Assembly: GCA_947630535.1 (NCBI GenBank)
Contig: CANRHZ010000003.1
Location: forward strand, 28,715-92,714
From: Candidatus Gastranaerophilales bacterium
GTDB lineage: Bacteria; Cyanobacteriota; Vampirovibrionia; Gastranaerophilales; Gastranaerophilaceae
Length of the DNA: 64,000 nt
Direction: 5' to 3'
Under the pieces are notes generated by a model. That model was given only the letters and a program-made list of their open reading frames with translations, ran no database searches and had not been told where the DNA came from. The stretch's first letter is position 1. Each line of letters opens with the position of its first letter. A program made the translations under genes and the position numbers. Below are positions 26,220-36,582 of the stretch, piece by piece.

Positions 26220-29200
26220 ATGAAATACGTACCTTTACATCTGCACACAGAATATAGTCTGTTAGACGGGGCAATTAAAATCCCCGATTTATATAAATTT
26301 GCTGCAAATAATGATATGCCTGCCGTTGCGATAACAGACCACGGGGTAATGTTCGGGTGTTCCGATATGTTTATTGCAAAAAACGAACTTTTATCCCATA
26401 TGCTATCAGATGATGTGCAGGAAGAAAAAGAAAGAATAAAAGCCGTTAAACCAATTATAGGGTGCGAATTTTATATTTGTGACGGGGATGTTATTCAAGA
26501 CAGAACCAAAAAAACAAGATATCACCTGATTTTACTTGCCAAAAACCAAAGAGGGTATCATAACCTTTGTAAACTGGATTCAATTGCTGCAACAGAAGGC
26601 TTTTACAGATATCCGAGGATTAACCATGAACTTTTAGAAAAGTATAAAGATGACGTTATTTGTCTTTCAGCTTGCATTCAGGGGGAGGTTGCAAAGCTTT
26701 TTCTTGACGGAAATGAAAAGGAAGCGGAAAAAAGGGTTCAATACTATAAAGAACTTTTTCAGGATGACTACTATATAGAACTTCAAGACCACGGATTGAC
26801 GGAACAAAAAGCTTCAAATCCATTTTTAATGGAGATGGCTAAAAAATATAACATTAAAACCGTTATAACCAATGATTCTCACTATCTGAAGGCGGAAGAT
26901 GCCCTCTGGCATGATACACTTCTTTGCGAACAAACAAAATCTTCCAAAAACGAAGAAAAAAGATTTAGATTTCAAAACAATGAATTTTATGTAAAAACCG
27001 TGGAAGAATTAAGAAAATCCTTTTCGTGGATGGATGAAGAATACTTTAATAAATGTATTGAAACCACGGTTGAAGTTGCGGATAAAATTGACTTTAAGAT
27101 GGATGAGCTTGAGTTTGGCAAAACCAAAGAATACCTTCCAAAATACCCATGTCCAAACAATATGAGCGAAGAAGAATACTTTGATTTTCTTTGTAAAAAA
27201 GGACTTAAGGAAAGATACGGAGACCCCGTGCCTGATGAATTAATGAAAAGATACGAGTATGAAAAAAGCGTAATTTTTAAAATGGGATTTCCCGCATATT
27301 TCCTTTTAACTTGGGACTTTATTAACTGGGCAAAAGAAAATAATATCCCGGTGGGCCCCGGCAGAGGTTCTGCGGCGGGAAGCATAATAGCTTATGCTCT
27401 TAGAATAACGGAACTTGACCCCATACAACATAACCTCCTTTTTGAGCGTTTTTTAAACCCCGAACGTATATCAATGCCTGATATTGATATAGATTTTTGC
27501 AAAAGAAGAAGGGGAGAAGTTATAGACTACGTTTCAAATAAATGGGGACAAGACCATGTGTGTCAGATTATAACTTTCGGTACTCTTGCGGCTAAAGCGG
27601 CACTAAAAGCGGTTACAAGGGTATATGATATTGATTTTACAACTTCAAACTCCTGGGCCGGTTTAATTCCAACGGTACCCGGTATAAAACTTCAAGATGC
27701 ACTTGCTGAAGGAACCGAGTTTAAAAAGCTTTACGATACAAATTCAGAGGCCAAAGGCTTTATTGATGAAGCCTTGCATATGGAAGGGCTTAAAAATCAG
27801 GTAGGTACCCATGCGGCAGGCATTATTATTGCACCAAAACCAATGAGCGAGATTATTCCCGTTGCCCTGTCAAAAGAAAAATCCACCACCACACAGTATC
27901 CAATGGCAGGAATTGAAAAAATAGGCCTTTTGAAAATGGACTTTCTTGGTCTTGAAACACTGACCATTATTTCAGATTGCCTTGAAATGATTAAAAAAAG
28001 AAAAGGGGTAGATATCAAAATAAACGATATTCCGCTTGATGACCCTAAAACATTTGAACTTTTGAAAAAAGGAGAAACAGACGGCGTGTTCCAGCTTGAA
28101 AGTGCGGGAATGAAACGTCTTGTTAAAGAATTAAGGCCTACCGTATTTGAAGATTTGGGTGCTCTTGTTGCGCTTTTCCGTCCGGGGCCGCTAGAGGCCG
28201 GTATGGTTAAAGACTTCGTAGACAGAAAACACGGACGTCAAAAAATAGAATATGCTCATCCTCTTTTAGAGCCCATCTTAAAAGATACGTACGGAACAAT
28301 TTTGTATCAAGAGCAGATTATGCAAATTTTCCAAACTCTTGCCGATTATTCATTGGGAGATGCGGATATGGTGCGCCGTATGATGGGTAAGAAAAAACTC
28401 CAGCAGATGGCAGAACAAAAAGAAAGATTTGTAAAAGCCTCAGCAAGCAAAGGAATGACCCAAGATGGCGCAAGTCACCTTTTTGAGCAGATTGAAAGTT
28501 TCGCAAAATACTGCTTTAATAAAGCGCACTCATCCGCTTATGCCTTTGTTGCCTATCAAACGGCTTACCTTAAAGCTCATTATCCCGTTGAATGGATGGC
28601 TGCCATGCTGACTTCACAGGCAAATAATCAGGAAAAAACACAAAGCTACATTCTTCAATGCCAGTCATTAGGAATTGAAGTTTTACCCCCCGACATAAAT
28701 AAATCAGATGCCGATTTTACACCTGACGGTAACAGTATAAGGTTTGGGCTTGCTTCCGTTAAAAACGTAGGCAGGGGAGTTGTTGAAACTATTATGGCAT
28801 TAAGGCAGGAAAAGAAGTTTGAATCTTTGTATGATTACCTTGAAAGAATGGACGGAAGGGGAGTTAACAAACTTACGGTTGAAGCCTTAATTAAAGTCGG
28901 AGCATTCTCGGGGCTTGAAAAATCAAGAAAACAACTTGTTGAAAACTTAGAGAGAATGAATAAAGAAATAGCGGAAAAGAAAAAACATGCTAAAGCGGGT
29001 CAAGTTAGCCTTTTTGATTCACTGGGAGAAAATGCACAGGATTTGGGGCTTCCCACTTTTGAATTGTCGGGGAGTTCGGATGATGAATATTTAGATACCG
29101 AAATTCAACAGTTTGAGCATGACTTAATGGGAATTTATGTTTCAAGCCACCCTCTATCCAGTATAAAAAATACACTTAAATATATAACAACCGATACTTT

Positions 29201-29750
29201 ATCAGAGATAACTCAAAATCCTGTTAAAGATAAAATAGTAACTATTTGCGGACTTTTATCAAAAGTGGTTACAAAGCCCACAAGAAATGACCCCGCAAAA
29301 CTTTTAAAAATCGGTGAAATTGAAGATTTATCGGGCGGCAGGGCCGAATTTATTTCATTTCCGAAAGTAACCGAACACTATGGCCAAATTCTTGCAAATG
29401 ATGAAAAAGTGATACTGACTGCAAGATTAAACTTAAGAGATACGGGCGAAATTAACCTTGCCGTTATGGAAGCTCAGCCTATTCAAAATGTGAATGTTCT
29501 TACAATAAAAATGCTCAAGCACTTTGAATTTGAAGAAAACGAGTATTTAAAAGAACTTTTATCTCAGCATCAGGGAAAAAGCCCCGTTGTAATTGATTTT
29601 GAGGACCCTGAATGTATGAATAAGGATAAAAGGGTTCAAATATTAACAAATAAAAAACTTTGGATTAACCCTGATTCTGATATTCAGGAAAACATAAAAA
29701 AAGCATTCAAAGAAAAAGTTGAACTTGAAATGCTTAATTTAACAAAATAA
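26220..29750 (+). CDS. dnaE: DNA polymerase III alpha subunit
   Basis: Replicative polymerase catalytic subunit, 1176 residues. The PHP domain starts immediately (LHLHTEYSLLDGA). The catalytic aspartates are in PDIDIDFCKRR near residue 420; the palm GPGRGSAAGSII is near 378; fingers and helix-hairpin-helix regions follow (YCFNKAHSSAYAFVAYQ near 764), and an OB-fold ends the chain. Its size fits the DnaE1 class. A strong terminator follows at once. Confidence 0.97.
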   Translation: MKYVPLHLHTEYSLLDGAIKIPDLYKFAANNDMPAVAITDHGVMFGCSDMFIAKNELLSHMLSDDVQEEKERIKAVKPIIGCEFYICDGDVIQDRTKKTRYHLILLAKNQRGYHNLCKLDSIAATEGFYRYPRINHELLEKYKDDVICLSACIQGEVAKLFLDGNEKEAEKRVQYYKELFQDDYYIELQDHGLTEQKASNPFLMEMAKKYNIKTVITNDSHYLKAEDALWHDTLLCEQTKSSKNEEKRFRFQNNEFYVKTVEELRKSFSWMDEEYFNKCIETTVEVADKIDFKMDELEFGKTKEYLPKYPCPNNMSEEEYFDFLCKKGLKERYGDPVPDELMKRYEYEKSVIFKMGFPAYFLLTWDFINWAKENNIPVGPGRGSAAGSIIAYALRITELDPIQHNLLFERFLNPERISMPDIDIDFCKRRRGEVIDYVSNKWGQDHVCQIITFGTLAAKAALKAVTRVYDIDFTTSNSWAGLIPTVPGIKLQDALAEGTEFKKLYDTNSEAKGFIDEALHMEGLKNQVGTHAAGIIIAPKPMSEIIPVALSKEKSTTTQYPMAGIEKIGLLKMDFLGLETLTIISDCLEMIKKRKGVDIKINDIPLDDPKTFELLKKGETDGVFQLESAGMKRLVKELRPTVFEDLGALVALFRPGPLEAGMVKDFVDRKHGRQKIEYAHPLLEPILKDTYGTILYQEQIMQIFQTLADYSLGDADMVRRMMGKKKLQQMAEQKERFVKASASKGMTQDGASHLFEQIESFAKYCFNKAHSSAYAFVAYQTAYLKAHYPVEWMAAMLTSQANNQEKTQSYILQCQSLGIEVLPPDINKSDADFTPDGNSIRFGLASVKNVGRGVVETIMALRQEKKFESLYDYLERMDGRGVNKLTVEALIKVGAFSGLEKSRKQLVENLERMNKEIAEKKKHAKAGQVSLFDSLGENAQDLGLPTFELSGSSDDEYLDTEIQQFEHDLMGIYVSSHPLSSIKNTLKYITTDTLSEITQNPVKDKIVTICGLLSKVVTKPTRNDPAKLLKIGEIEDLSGGRAEFISFPKVTEHYGQILANDEKVILTARLNLRDTGEINLAVMEAQPIQNVNVLTIKMLKHFEFEENEYLKELLSQHQGKSPVVIDFEDPECMNKDKRVQILTNKKLWINPDSDIQENIKKAFKEKVELEMLNLTK

Positions 29751-29753
29751 ATT

Positions 29754-29786
29754 AAACCCTTCTTTTTTAAAAAGAAGGGTTTTTTG
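29754..29786 (+). terminator. Intrinsic terminator of dnaE
   Basis: AACCCTTC/GAAGGGTT-type hairpin whose stem is extended by A/T pairs, followed by a run of T residues, starting four bases after the dnaE stop. Confidence 0.9.
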
Positions 29787-29787
29787 A

Positions 29788-30138
29788 TTATTCGTTTTCT
29801 TCTTTTGAAGATGTTCTTATTGATTCAAGATTGTTTTTAGATTTTAAATTCTTTTCTTTATATTTTCTGACCTGTCTTTCAAGTTTGTCAGAAATAAGAT
29901 CAATGCTTGCATACATAGATTCTGCTTTTTCTTCAACTCTAATCATGTCGCCCATTACTTTACAATTTACTTCTGCAACATGCGAATCTGCAACCGACGG
30001 GTTTTTAATTACGCTTAAAATAATGTCAATGGCTTGAATTTGGTCAAAATGAGCTGATACCTTTCCAAGTTTTTCTTTTGCATAAGCCTTAATTGCATCG
30101 GTAATTTCAACATTGCGCCCGTTAACATGAATGTGCAT
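29788..30138 (-). CDS. hpf: Ribosome hibernation promoting factor (short HPF/RaiA type)
   Basis: A 116-residue protein with the HPF beta-alpha fold (IHVNGRNVEITDAIKAYAKEKL, then the conserved EVNCKVMGDMIRVEE and ESMYASIDLISDKLERQV). It binds the small ribosomal subunit and silences it in stationary phase. It lacks the extra C-terminal dimerisation domain of long HPF/LrtA, so it is the short class. A GGAG site sits eight bases before the ATG. It is convergent with dnaE. Confidence 0.93.
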   Translation of the reverse strand: MHIHVNGRNVEITDAIKAYAKEKLGKVSAHFDQIQAIDIILSVIKNPSVADSHVAEVNCKVMGDMIRVEEKAESMYASIDLISDKLERQVRKYKEKNLKSKNNLESIRTSSKEENE

Positions 30139-30316
30139 AGAATTTTCTCCGTTTCTAAATTAAATATAACTTCCTTCTTGAACAGAATTTAAAATCAGAT
30201 TTATTTCATCATTATACACAATTTATTTTAGTTTTTAAAGAGTAGAATTTACTTTTTTTATAAAAAATATTTTAATAATAGTGTATAATTTAAATATAGA
30301 CTATATTCGGAGTTAT

Positions 30317-31123
30317 ATGAAATCAGCAAAAGAACTCAGCGCAGAAGCTAAGATAATTGAAAGTCTGAAAGATTTTCCAACCTGTATAAAACTTGCACAG
30401 TATCTTTTATCTGATATTGAATTAAAAGAAATGCAGGATTATGCCAACTCTGTATCAATTAAAAGACTTGGTTTTAACGACCATGGGCCCGTTCATATGA
30501 GGCAGGTTGCAATTAATGCAATTAAAATGCTTAAAATTTTAAAAGATTTTGAAATTCAAACCTCTCTTGAAAAGGAAGAAACGGGCACTTTTGAAGATAG
30601 TATGTGCGCAGTTACAATTGCCGCTCTTATGCATGATTTAGGTATGTGCGCAGGCAGACAAGGACATGAAGAAATATCCGTTATGCTTGCACTTCCTATA
30701 ATAGATAGAGCTCTGAAAGAAATTATAAAAGAAGATATTAAAAAGAAAGTAACAATTAAATCCCTTGCAATTGAAGCTATTATAGGGCACATGACAACAA
30801 GAAAAATCAACTCTCTTGAAGCTGGAATAATCCTTATTGCAGACGGGTGTGATATGACAAAAGGCAGGGCAAGAATTCCTCTTGCGCTTCATAATACTCC
30901 AAGAGCGGGAGATATTCATATATATTCAGCCAATGCAATTTCAAGAGTTAAAATAAGACACGGTGAAACAAAACCCATAAGAATTGAAATAGAAATGTCG
31001 TCCGAGGTCGGATATTTCCAGATAGAAGAAGTTTTATTGACCAAAATAAATTCAAGTCCGGCAAAACAGTTTGTAGAATTGTATGCGGGTGTTAAAGGGA
31101 GCGAATATAAATGCTACCTTTAA
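30317..31123 (+). CDS. HD-domain phosphohydrolase
   Basis: A 268-residue metal-dependent phosphohydrolase of the HD superfamily. Metal ligands appear in DHGPVHMRQV near residue 55 and the HD motif LMHDLGMCAG near 105. The C-terminal half (IRIEIEMSSEVGYFQIEEVL) is typical of archaeal/bacterial HD proteins of unknown substrate. I start at ATG 30317. The longer in-frame GTG at 30281 overlaps the TATAAT promoter (30284-30289), and GGAG lies four bases before 30317. Confidence 0.82.
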   Translation: MKSAKELSAEAKIIESLKDFPTCIKLAQYLLSDIELKEMQDYANSVSIKRLGFNDHGPVHMRQVAINAIKMLKILKDFEIQTSLEKEETGTFEDSMCAVTIAALMHDLGMCAGRQGHEEISVMLALPIIDRALKEIIKEDIKKKVTIKSLAIEAIIGHMTTRKINSLEAGIILIADGCDMTKGRARIPLALHNTPRAGDIHIYSANAISRVKIRHGETKPIRIEIEMSSEVGYFQIEEVLLTKINSSPAKQFVELYAGVKGSEYKCYL

Positions 31124-31124
31124 T

Positions 31125-31907
31125 TTAGGGAGTATTTATGGCGCTTTTCATCTCTTTTACGTATTTATAAATTTCATCCTGAGCGTCTGATTGGTATTTA
31201 TCAATAATTTTGATAATGTAAGAGCCCACAATAACGCCATCCGCATGTTTTGAAACTTCTTTTGCCTGAACAGGGTTATTTATTCCAAAACCTATGGCGG
31301 TTTTTGTAATTGTATTTTGCCTTATTATTTCATCAATTTTGGATAAATCCGTTGTTATTTTTTCCCTGACTCCGGTTGTTCCCAAAGATGAAACAACGTA
31401 TATAAACCCGCTTGATTTTTGCGCTATCGTTTTTATTCTTTCGTTTGATGTCGGTGCAATTAATGAAATAATATGTACGTTGTAATTTTTTGCCACATCT
31501 TCAACTTCTTTTTTTTCTTCAAAAGGAACATCAGGTAAAATTACCCCTCTTATGTTTAATTCATCACACTTTTTAAAGAAATTGTCATAACCCATTTTAA
31601 AAAGAGGATTTATATAGCTCATAAAACATAAAGGAATTTTGGTTTTTTGTCTTAAAACTTCAAGCATTTCAAAAATTTTATCCAAGCTTGCTCCTCTTTT
31701 AAGTGCAACCGTGCTTGCATTTTGAATAACGGGGCCCTCTGCAATAGGGTCTGAAAAAGGTATTCCTATTTCAATTAAGTCTGCTCCCGCTTCTTCCATT
31801 TTTAAGACAAATTTAATTGTATCTTCTAATGTCGGATATCCGGCAGTTATGAAAGGAATAAAAGCTTTTCCTTTGTTAAATACGTTATCTTTAAAGTAAT
31901 TATTCAT
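31125..31907 (-). CDS. trpA: Tryptophan synthase alpha subunit
   Basis: Cleaves indole-3-glycerol phosphate to indole, which is channelled to TrpB. The 260-residue TIM barrel has the catalytic Glu in [17 protein letters not shown] near residue 45 and Asp in LPDVPFEE near 128. I start at ATG 31907 (MNNYFKDN), which overlaps the trpB stop by 8 nt. Last gene of the trp operon; it is convergent with the HD gene, with one base between the stops. Confidence 0.97.
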   Translation of the reverse strand: MNNYFKDNVFNKGKAFIPFITAGYPTLEDTIKFVLKMEEAGADLIEIGIPFSDPIAEGPVIQNASTVALKRGASLDKIFEMLEVLRQKTKIPLCFMSYINPLFKMGYDNFFKKCDELNIRGVILPDVPFEEKKEVEDVAKNYNVHIISLIAPTSNERIKTIAQKSSGFIYVVSSLGTTGVREKITTDLSKIDEIIRQNTITKTAIGFGINNPVQAKEVSKHADGVIVGSYIIKIIDKYQSDAQDEIYKYVKEMKSAINTP

Positions 31908-33084
31908 ATATGTTGCGTCCTTTATATCTTGCAATTGAAGCTACGTCTTTATCCCCTCTGCCTGAAAGACAGACAATTATGTTTTCATTTTTATCAATAT
32001 GGGGGGCAATTTCCATTGCATGGTATATTGCATGGGCAGATTCAATTGCACAAATTATGCCTTCCGTTTTTGCAAGGTATTCAAAGGCTAAAACCGCTTG
32101 TTCATCTTTAATTGGAACATAAGTTGCTCTTTTTGTTGAATGAAGATAAGCATGTTCAGGCCCGATTCCGGGGTAATCAAGCCCCGCCGATATTGAATAA
32201 ACGGGGGCAATTTGTCCGAATTTGTCCTGACAAAAAAGCGATTTCATACCGTGGAAAATACCTATACTTCCTTTGGTTATGCTTGATGCGTGTTTATCCG
32301 TATCAACCCCGAGCCCTGCCGCTTCACAACCTATTAATTTAACCGTTTTATCCTGAATAAAATTGTAAAACATTCCCATTGCGTTTGACCCGCCGCCAAC
32401 GCAAGCTATAACAGCGTAAGGGAGCCTGTTTTCAACTTTCAGAATTTCGGACCTCGCCTCTTTGCTTATGACGGATTGAAAATCTCTTACTATCATAGGA
32501 TAAGGGTGAGGACCCATAACGGAACCTAAAACGTATAAAGTATCATCTACCCTTCTTGTCCATTCTCTCATGGCTTCCGAAACCGCATCTTTCAGTGTTC
32601 CCGTTCCTGTTTTAACCGAGGTCACTTTGGCGCCCAATAATTCCATCCGATATACGTTAAGCGCCTGCCTTTTTATATCTTCTTCCCCCATAAAAACTTC
32701 GCATTCAAGGTTCAAAAGTGCAGCTGCCGTTGCGGTTGCAACCCCGTGCTGACCGGCACCGGTTTCTGCTATAATTCTTTTTTTACCCATATATTTTGCA
32801 AGAAGTGCTTGCCCGAGAACATTATTTATCTTATGAGAGCCCGTATGATTTAAATCTTCCCTTTTTAAATATATTTTGCATCCGCCCAAATCCTTTGTCA
32901 TATTTTTTGCAAAATACAATATTGAAGGACGATTGGCATAATTTTTCAATAAAAAATCAAGCTCGCTTTTAAATTTTTCATCATTTTTATAAAACTCGTA
33001 CGATTTTTCAAGGTTTATAACTTCATTCATAAGAGTTTCAGGGATATATTGGCCCCCAAAATCTCCGTATTTTCCATTTGTCAT
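31900..33084 (-). CDS. trpB: Tryptophan synthase beta subunit
   Basis: PLP enzyme joining indole and serine. The 394 residues include the PLP-lysine motif HTGSHKINN near residue 82, the catalytic-loop GAGQHG near 108 and the phosphate-binding GGGSNAMG near 229. It is the canonical TrpB1 length. Three bases separate it from trpF. Confidence 0.98.
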   Translation of the reverse strand: MTNGKYGDFGGQYIPETLMNEVINLEKSYEFYKNDEKFKSELDFLLKNYANRPSILYFAKNMTKDLGGCKIYLKREDLNHTGSHKINNVLGQALLAKYMGKKRIIAETGAGQHGVATATAAALLNLECEVFMGEEDIKRQALNVYRMELLGAKVTSVKTGTGTLKDAVSEAMREWTRRVDDTLYVLGSVMGPHPYPMIVRDFQSVISKEARSEILKVENRLPYAVIACVGGGSNAMGMFYNFIQDKTVKLIGCEAAGLGVDTDKHASSITKGSIGIFHGMKSLFCQDKFGQIAPVYSISAGLDYPGIGPEHAYLHSTKRATYVPIKDEQAVLAFEYLAKTEGIICAIESAHAIYHAMEIAPHIDKNENIIVCLSGRGDKDVASIARYKGRNIYE

Positions 33085-33087
33085 ATA

Positions 33088-33684
33088 TTAAATCCTTTTT
33101 ACAACCTTAATTATATTAGAAACTTTTTCTTTTGTCTTAAATCCGTTTTCTTCCGCTCCTGACGATACATCAACCCCATAAGGGTTTAATTTTTTTGCCA
33201 TTTCTTCTATGTTTTGTTCATTCAGACCCCCCGCAACAAAATAAGGGACATTTGAATTTATATTAATATTCCAATCAAAAGTTTTGTTTCCTCCGCCCTG
33301 AATGTCTTTATAATATCTGTCAAAAAGAAGAAAATCGGCATTTGTTTTTATGTCGTAATTTGCTTTTTTAACTTTTATAACTTTTATTGTTTTAATTCCT
33401 TCTTTTTTTAAATTTATAATAAAATCTTCATCATATTCTCCATGAAGCTGCGCTATATCAATAATTTTATCCCTGTAAAGCTTTATAATTTCATCAAAAT
33501 TTGAATTAACAAAAACTCCCGCTTTCAAAATTTCAGGTTTAATTATTTTTGATATTTTAAGTGCTAAATCATAACTAACTTCTCTTTTGCCTTTTGCAAA
33601 AACAAAGCCCATATAATCAGGATTTGTTTCATTTATGATTTTTGCTTCTTCAATGTTTTTAATTCCGCAGATTTTAACCTTCAT
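33088..33684 (-). CDS. trpF: Phosphoribosylanthranilate isomerase
   Basis: A 198-residue TIM barrel isomerising PRA to CdRP. The catalytic Cys is in VKICGIKN (residues 2-9), and the catalytic Asp lies in FLLFDRYYKD near 120. The C-terminal GVDVSSGAEE phosphate loop is present. One base separates it from the trpC stop. Confidence 0.96.
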   Translation of the reverse strand: MKVKICGIKNIEEAKIINETNPDYMGFVFAKGKREVSYDLALKISKIIKPEILKAGVFVNSNFDEIIKLYRDKIIDIAQLHGEYDEDFIINLKKEGIKTIKVIKVKKANYDIKTNADFLLFDRYYKDIQGGGNKTFDWNININSNVPYFVAGGLNEQNIEEMAKKLNPYGVDVSSGAEENGFKTKEKVSNIIKVVKRI

Positions 33685-33685
33685 T

Positions 33686-34450
33686 TTATCCCTTTAAAAG
33701 CTTAATTTGATTAACTTTGTTGTTTGACCTCATAAAAGTTTCACCGATTAAAACCCCGTCTGTTTTGATTTCTTTTAATTTATCCATGTCTTTTTTTGTT
33801 TTAATTCCTGATTCCGATACAAAAAGAATGTCTGATGGCACATATTTTCTTAATCTTAAAGAGTTATTTATATCCACATCAAAAGTTGTTAAATCTCTGT
33901 TATTGACCCCGATTATTTTCGCACTTGATTTAATTGCAAGCTCTATTTCTTTTTCATTGTGACATTCAACAAGGCAATTAAGCCCAATTGTTTCTGCTAT
34001 ATAAGAAAACTTTTTTAATTTTTCCATATCCAATATGGCTGAGATTAATAAAATACAGTCTGCACCTATCACTTTTGATTCATATATTTGAACTTCATCA
34101 ATTATAAAATCTTTCCTTAAAACGGGCTTTTTAGCTTCATGTTTTGCAATTTCAACGTATGAATTATCTCCCATAAAAAAATAAGGCTCGGTTAAAACAG
34201 AAATACAATCAACTTGTGCCAATTTATATTCTTGTGATATTTTCCTGACATCAAAATCGTCTGTAATTATTCCCTTTGAAGGTGAAGCGTGTTTAATTTC
34301 CGCTATTATTGAAATACCGTCCTTTTTAATCGCATCATAAAAAGGAAAATTGCCTTTATCACAACTATATGCCTTATTTTTTAATTTTTCTCCGTCTAAA
34401 AAAACAATTCTTTCCTTTGTTTTAGCCGTTATTTTATCTAAAATATTCAT
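33686..34450 (-). CDS. trpC: Indole-3-glycerol-phosphate synthase
   Basis: A 254-residue TIM barrel closing the indole ring. IIAEIKHASPSKGII near residue 49 contains the catalytic Glu and Lys, and VLRKDFIID near 109 and IIGVNNRDLTTF near 174 are family signatures. It overlaps the end of trpD by 4 nt (ATGA type). Confidence 0.97.
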   Translation of the reverse strand: MNILDKITAKTKERIVFLDGEKLKNKAYSCDKGNFPFYDAIKKDGISIIAEIKHASPSKGIITDDFDVRKISQEYKLAQVDCISVLTEPYFFMGDNSYVEIAKHEAKKPVLRKDFIIDEVQIYESKVIGADCILLISAILDMEKLKKFSYIAETIGLNCLVECHNEKEIELAIKSSAKIIGVNNRDLTTFDVDINNSLRLRKYVPSDILFVSESGIKTKKDMDKLKEIKTDGVLIGETFMRSNNKVNQIKLLKG

Positions 34451-35457
34451 TTTGAAGCCTCTTGAAATTCAATAAATTTTTTATATGCACTTCCGTTTTT
34501 AATTAATTTATCGGAAAGTTCTATTCCTTCTTTTATTGTTTTAACTTTTGATGAAACATAAAAAGAAAGAGCCGAATTTAAAAGTACAACATCCCTTTTT
34601 GCACCTTTTATTGAATTATCCAGTATCCCTTTTAATATAAGGGCGTTTTCCTTAAAATCACCCCCTTGAATATCGTTTAATTTTGCCCTTTTCAATCCGA
34701 AATCCTCCGGACAAAATTCGCCCTTTATAATTTCTCCGTCTTTAATTTGAGAATAGTATGTTTTTGAAACAATGCTCCCTTCATCAAGCCCGCACTCTCC
34801 AAAAAGAACCATCCCTTTTTGCACACCCAAATTTTTCATTGAATTAATAACAGGCTCAATTAAATCCTTAGAATACACACCCACTATTTGCATTTTTGCT
34901 CTTGCAGGGTTAATCAAGGGCCCGAGGCAATTAAAAATTGTCCTTATTTTAATTTCTTTTCTAACCTTTTGAACATTTTTTAAAATCGGGGTGTAGGTCG
35001 GAGCAAACATAAAACAAATTCCCGTTTGTTCAAAAATTCTTTGATTTTCTTCGTTTGTATGATTTATATTTACACCGAGAGCTTCAAGGACATCTGCCGC
35101 ACCGCATTTTGAAGATGCTGCCCTGTTTCCGTGTTTTGCAATTTTTAGGCCTGATGATGCTACAACAAAAAGGGTTGTGGTTGAAATATTAAATGTGTTT
35201 GCGCCATCTCCGCCCGTTCCCACTATATCAATAACATCTTTTGTATCTATATTAAGAATTTCCCCCTTTTTTCTTAACAAAAAAACGGTACTCGTAATTT
35301 CTTCCGCAGTTTCCCCCTTCATTCTTAAGGCGGTTAAAAAAGAAGCAATTTGAGCTTCAGTTGCTCTTTTTTCCAAAATTTCATCCATTACTTCTTTTAT
35401 TTGAGCTTCATTTAAGTTTTCTTTTAAAACAAGTTTTTTTATTGCATCTTCAATCAT
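34447..35457 (-). CDS. trpD: Anthranilate phosphoribosyltransferase
   Basis: Transfers ribose-phosphate from PRPP to anthranilate. The 336 residues carry VGTGGDGANTFNIST near residue 80 and KHGNRAASSKCGAADVLEALG near 107, the PRPP and Mg sites. It is first of trpDCFBA. A TATAAT box (35464-35469) ends six bases before the ATG, so the operon mRNA should be leaderless, with no room for an attenuator or leader peptide. trpE and trpG are not in the window. Confidence 0.97.
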   Translation of the reverse strand: MIEDAIKKLVLKENLNEAQIKEVMDEILEKRATEAQIASFLTALRMKGETAEEITSTVFLLRKKGEILNIDTKDVIDIVGTGGDGANTFNISTTTLFVVASSGLKIAKHGNRAASSKCGAADVLEALGVNINHTNEENQRIFEQTGICFMFAPTYTPILKNVQKVRKEIKIRTIFNCLGPLINPARAKMQIVGVYSKDLIEPVINSMKNLGVQKGMVLFGECGLDEGSIVSKTYYSQIKDGEIIKGEFCPEDFGLKRAKLNDIQGGDFKENALILKGILDNSIKGAKRDVVLLNSALSFYVSSKVKTIKEGIELSDKLIKNGSAYKKFIEFQEASK

Positions 35458-35463
35458 AGAAAA

Positions 35464-35469
35464 ATTATA
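35464..35469 (-). promoter_or_regulatory. -10 box of the trp operon, six bases before trpD
   Basis: TATAAT on the minus strand, then TTTTCT, then ATG. It lies in the 35-bp gap after the upstream methyltransferase gene. Confidence 0.65.
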
Positions 35470-35492
35470 CTAAAAACCTTTTTAGAACAAAA

Positions 35493-36155
35493 TTATTTTT
35501 TCAATATTTGATAGGAAATAACATTAAAGGCGGCACTTTTTTTTAAAACCGTTTTAAAACCGCAAGATTTAAAAAGATTTAAAAGTTTTAGGCCGCTATA
35601 AAAAAATTTTTTTGAATTTATCAGGTATTTATATGCGCTTTTTTCTTTTAAAAAATTTGAAAATAAAAGAACCATACTGTCATAAATTTTATTTATAATT
35701 CCCCCGTTATTAAAATCAAGATGCAAAAATTCCCCGTCTTTTTTTAAAATTCTGTATATTTCAGATAAAACTTTTGAATAGTTTTCCGTATTCCTTAGTC
35801 CAAATCCCATAACAACATAATCAAAAAAATTATCTTCAAAATTTAAATTCATGGCATCTTGTGTATAAAATTCAATATTTTTATGCTTACTTTTTGCAAT
35901 ATTTATCATATTTTGCGAAAAATCAACTCCGATAACATTTGCATTGGGATTAATTTTTTTTATTATACCGGCAAAATCGCCTGTTCCCGTGCACAAATCA
36001 AGAACTTTTGAATAGGGTTTGATATTTAAATTTAAAATCGCCTCTCTTTTGATTTTTTTATGAGTAAAAAAAGATATTATGTTGTTTGTAAAATCGTAGT
36101 TTTTAGAGATTTTATCAAACATATTTTTTATTGTTTCACTTTTTTTATCAATCAT
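35493..36155 (-). CDS. UbiE/MenG-type quinone methyltransferase
   Basis: Class I SAM-dependent methyltransferase of 220 residues. Motif I LDLCTGTGDFAG is near residue 48, VIGVDFSQNMINIA near 74, and the UbiE family signature MGFGLRNTENY near 111. It most likely C-methylates a demethylmenaquinone-type ring. An AAGG-containing leader precedes the ATG. It sits just before the trp operon but the two probably have separate promoters. Confidence 0.88.
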   Translation of the reverse strand: MIDKKSETIKNMFDKISKNYDFTNNIISFFTHKKIKREAILNLNIKPYSKVLDLCTGTGDFAGIIKKINPNANVIGVDFSQNMINIAKSKHKNIEFYTQDAMNLNFEDNFFDYVVMGFGLRNTENYSKVLSEIYRILKKDGEFLHLDFNNGGIINKIYDSMVLLFSNFLKEKSAYKYLINSKKFFYSGLKLLNLFKSCGFKTVLKKSAAFNVISYQILKK

Positions 36156-36174
36156 TTTAAAAAACCTTACATAT

Positions 36175-36201
36175 TAAAAGACACCGTCTAAATGCGGTGT
36201 C
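36175..36201 (-). terminator. Intrinsic terminator after the 79-residue protein gene
   Basis: Stem GACACCG/CGGTGTC (36180-36201) with an 8-base loop, followed on the minus strand by TTTTAAT. It separates the small gene from the methyltransferase. Confidence 0.65.
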
Positions 36202-36272
36202 AGCTATTGTTGTTAGCTTCGGGATTGTGTTGTTAGGTGTCGATAAATAGTATTTGTTGTTTAATGCTTTTT

Positions 36273-36512
36273 TTATGCGAAATAATTTAAAACTTGTTTT
36301 GAAAGTCCGTTTTCAATGTTTTTTGCTCTTAAGTGGATTTCTTTTATATCTGTTCCTAATGTTCCTAAGAAACCTGTAACCAGTCCGCCTTCAACAACAT
36401 TTTTGCTTGGTGCGGGAGCGGATAAAAGGAAGTTTGTTTGAAGTCCGCTCTTAAAGCTCAAGTTTTTATTAGGTGTATTATTTACATTTGTTATTGGGCT
36501 TACGCTTAACAT
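36273..36512 (-). CDS. Small uncharacterised protein with FKSG-type N-terminus
   Basis: A 79-residue protein I cannot assign to a family. Residues 1-24 are polar and Asn/Ser-rich, with NLSFKSG at 17-23. The middle is Gly-rich (GGLVTGFLGTLGT) and the C-terminus amphipathic (KEIHLRAKNIENGLSKQVL). Short proteins with similar Asn-rich NxxFK(S/G)G starts are, from memory, common in Gastranaerophilales genomes. A consensus promoter and a 64-nt leader support it as a real gene, and a terminator follows. Confidence 0.6.
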   Translation of the reverse strand: MLSVSPITNVNNTPNKNLSFKSGLQTNFLLSAPAPSKNVVEGGLVTGFLGTLGTDIKEIHLRAKNIENGLSKQVLNYFA

Positions 36513-36582
36513 TTTTTGTTCTCTTTTGTCTAATTCTTCTTTTGTTTTTAGTGTATGCTTAACACTTTTTCTTTATACTTGT

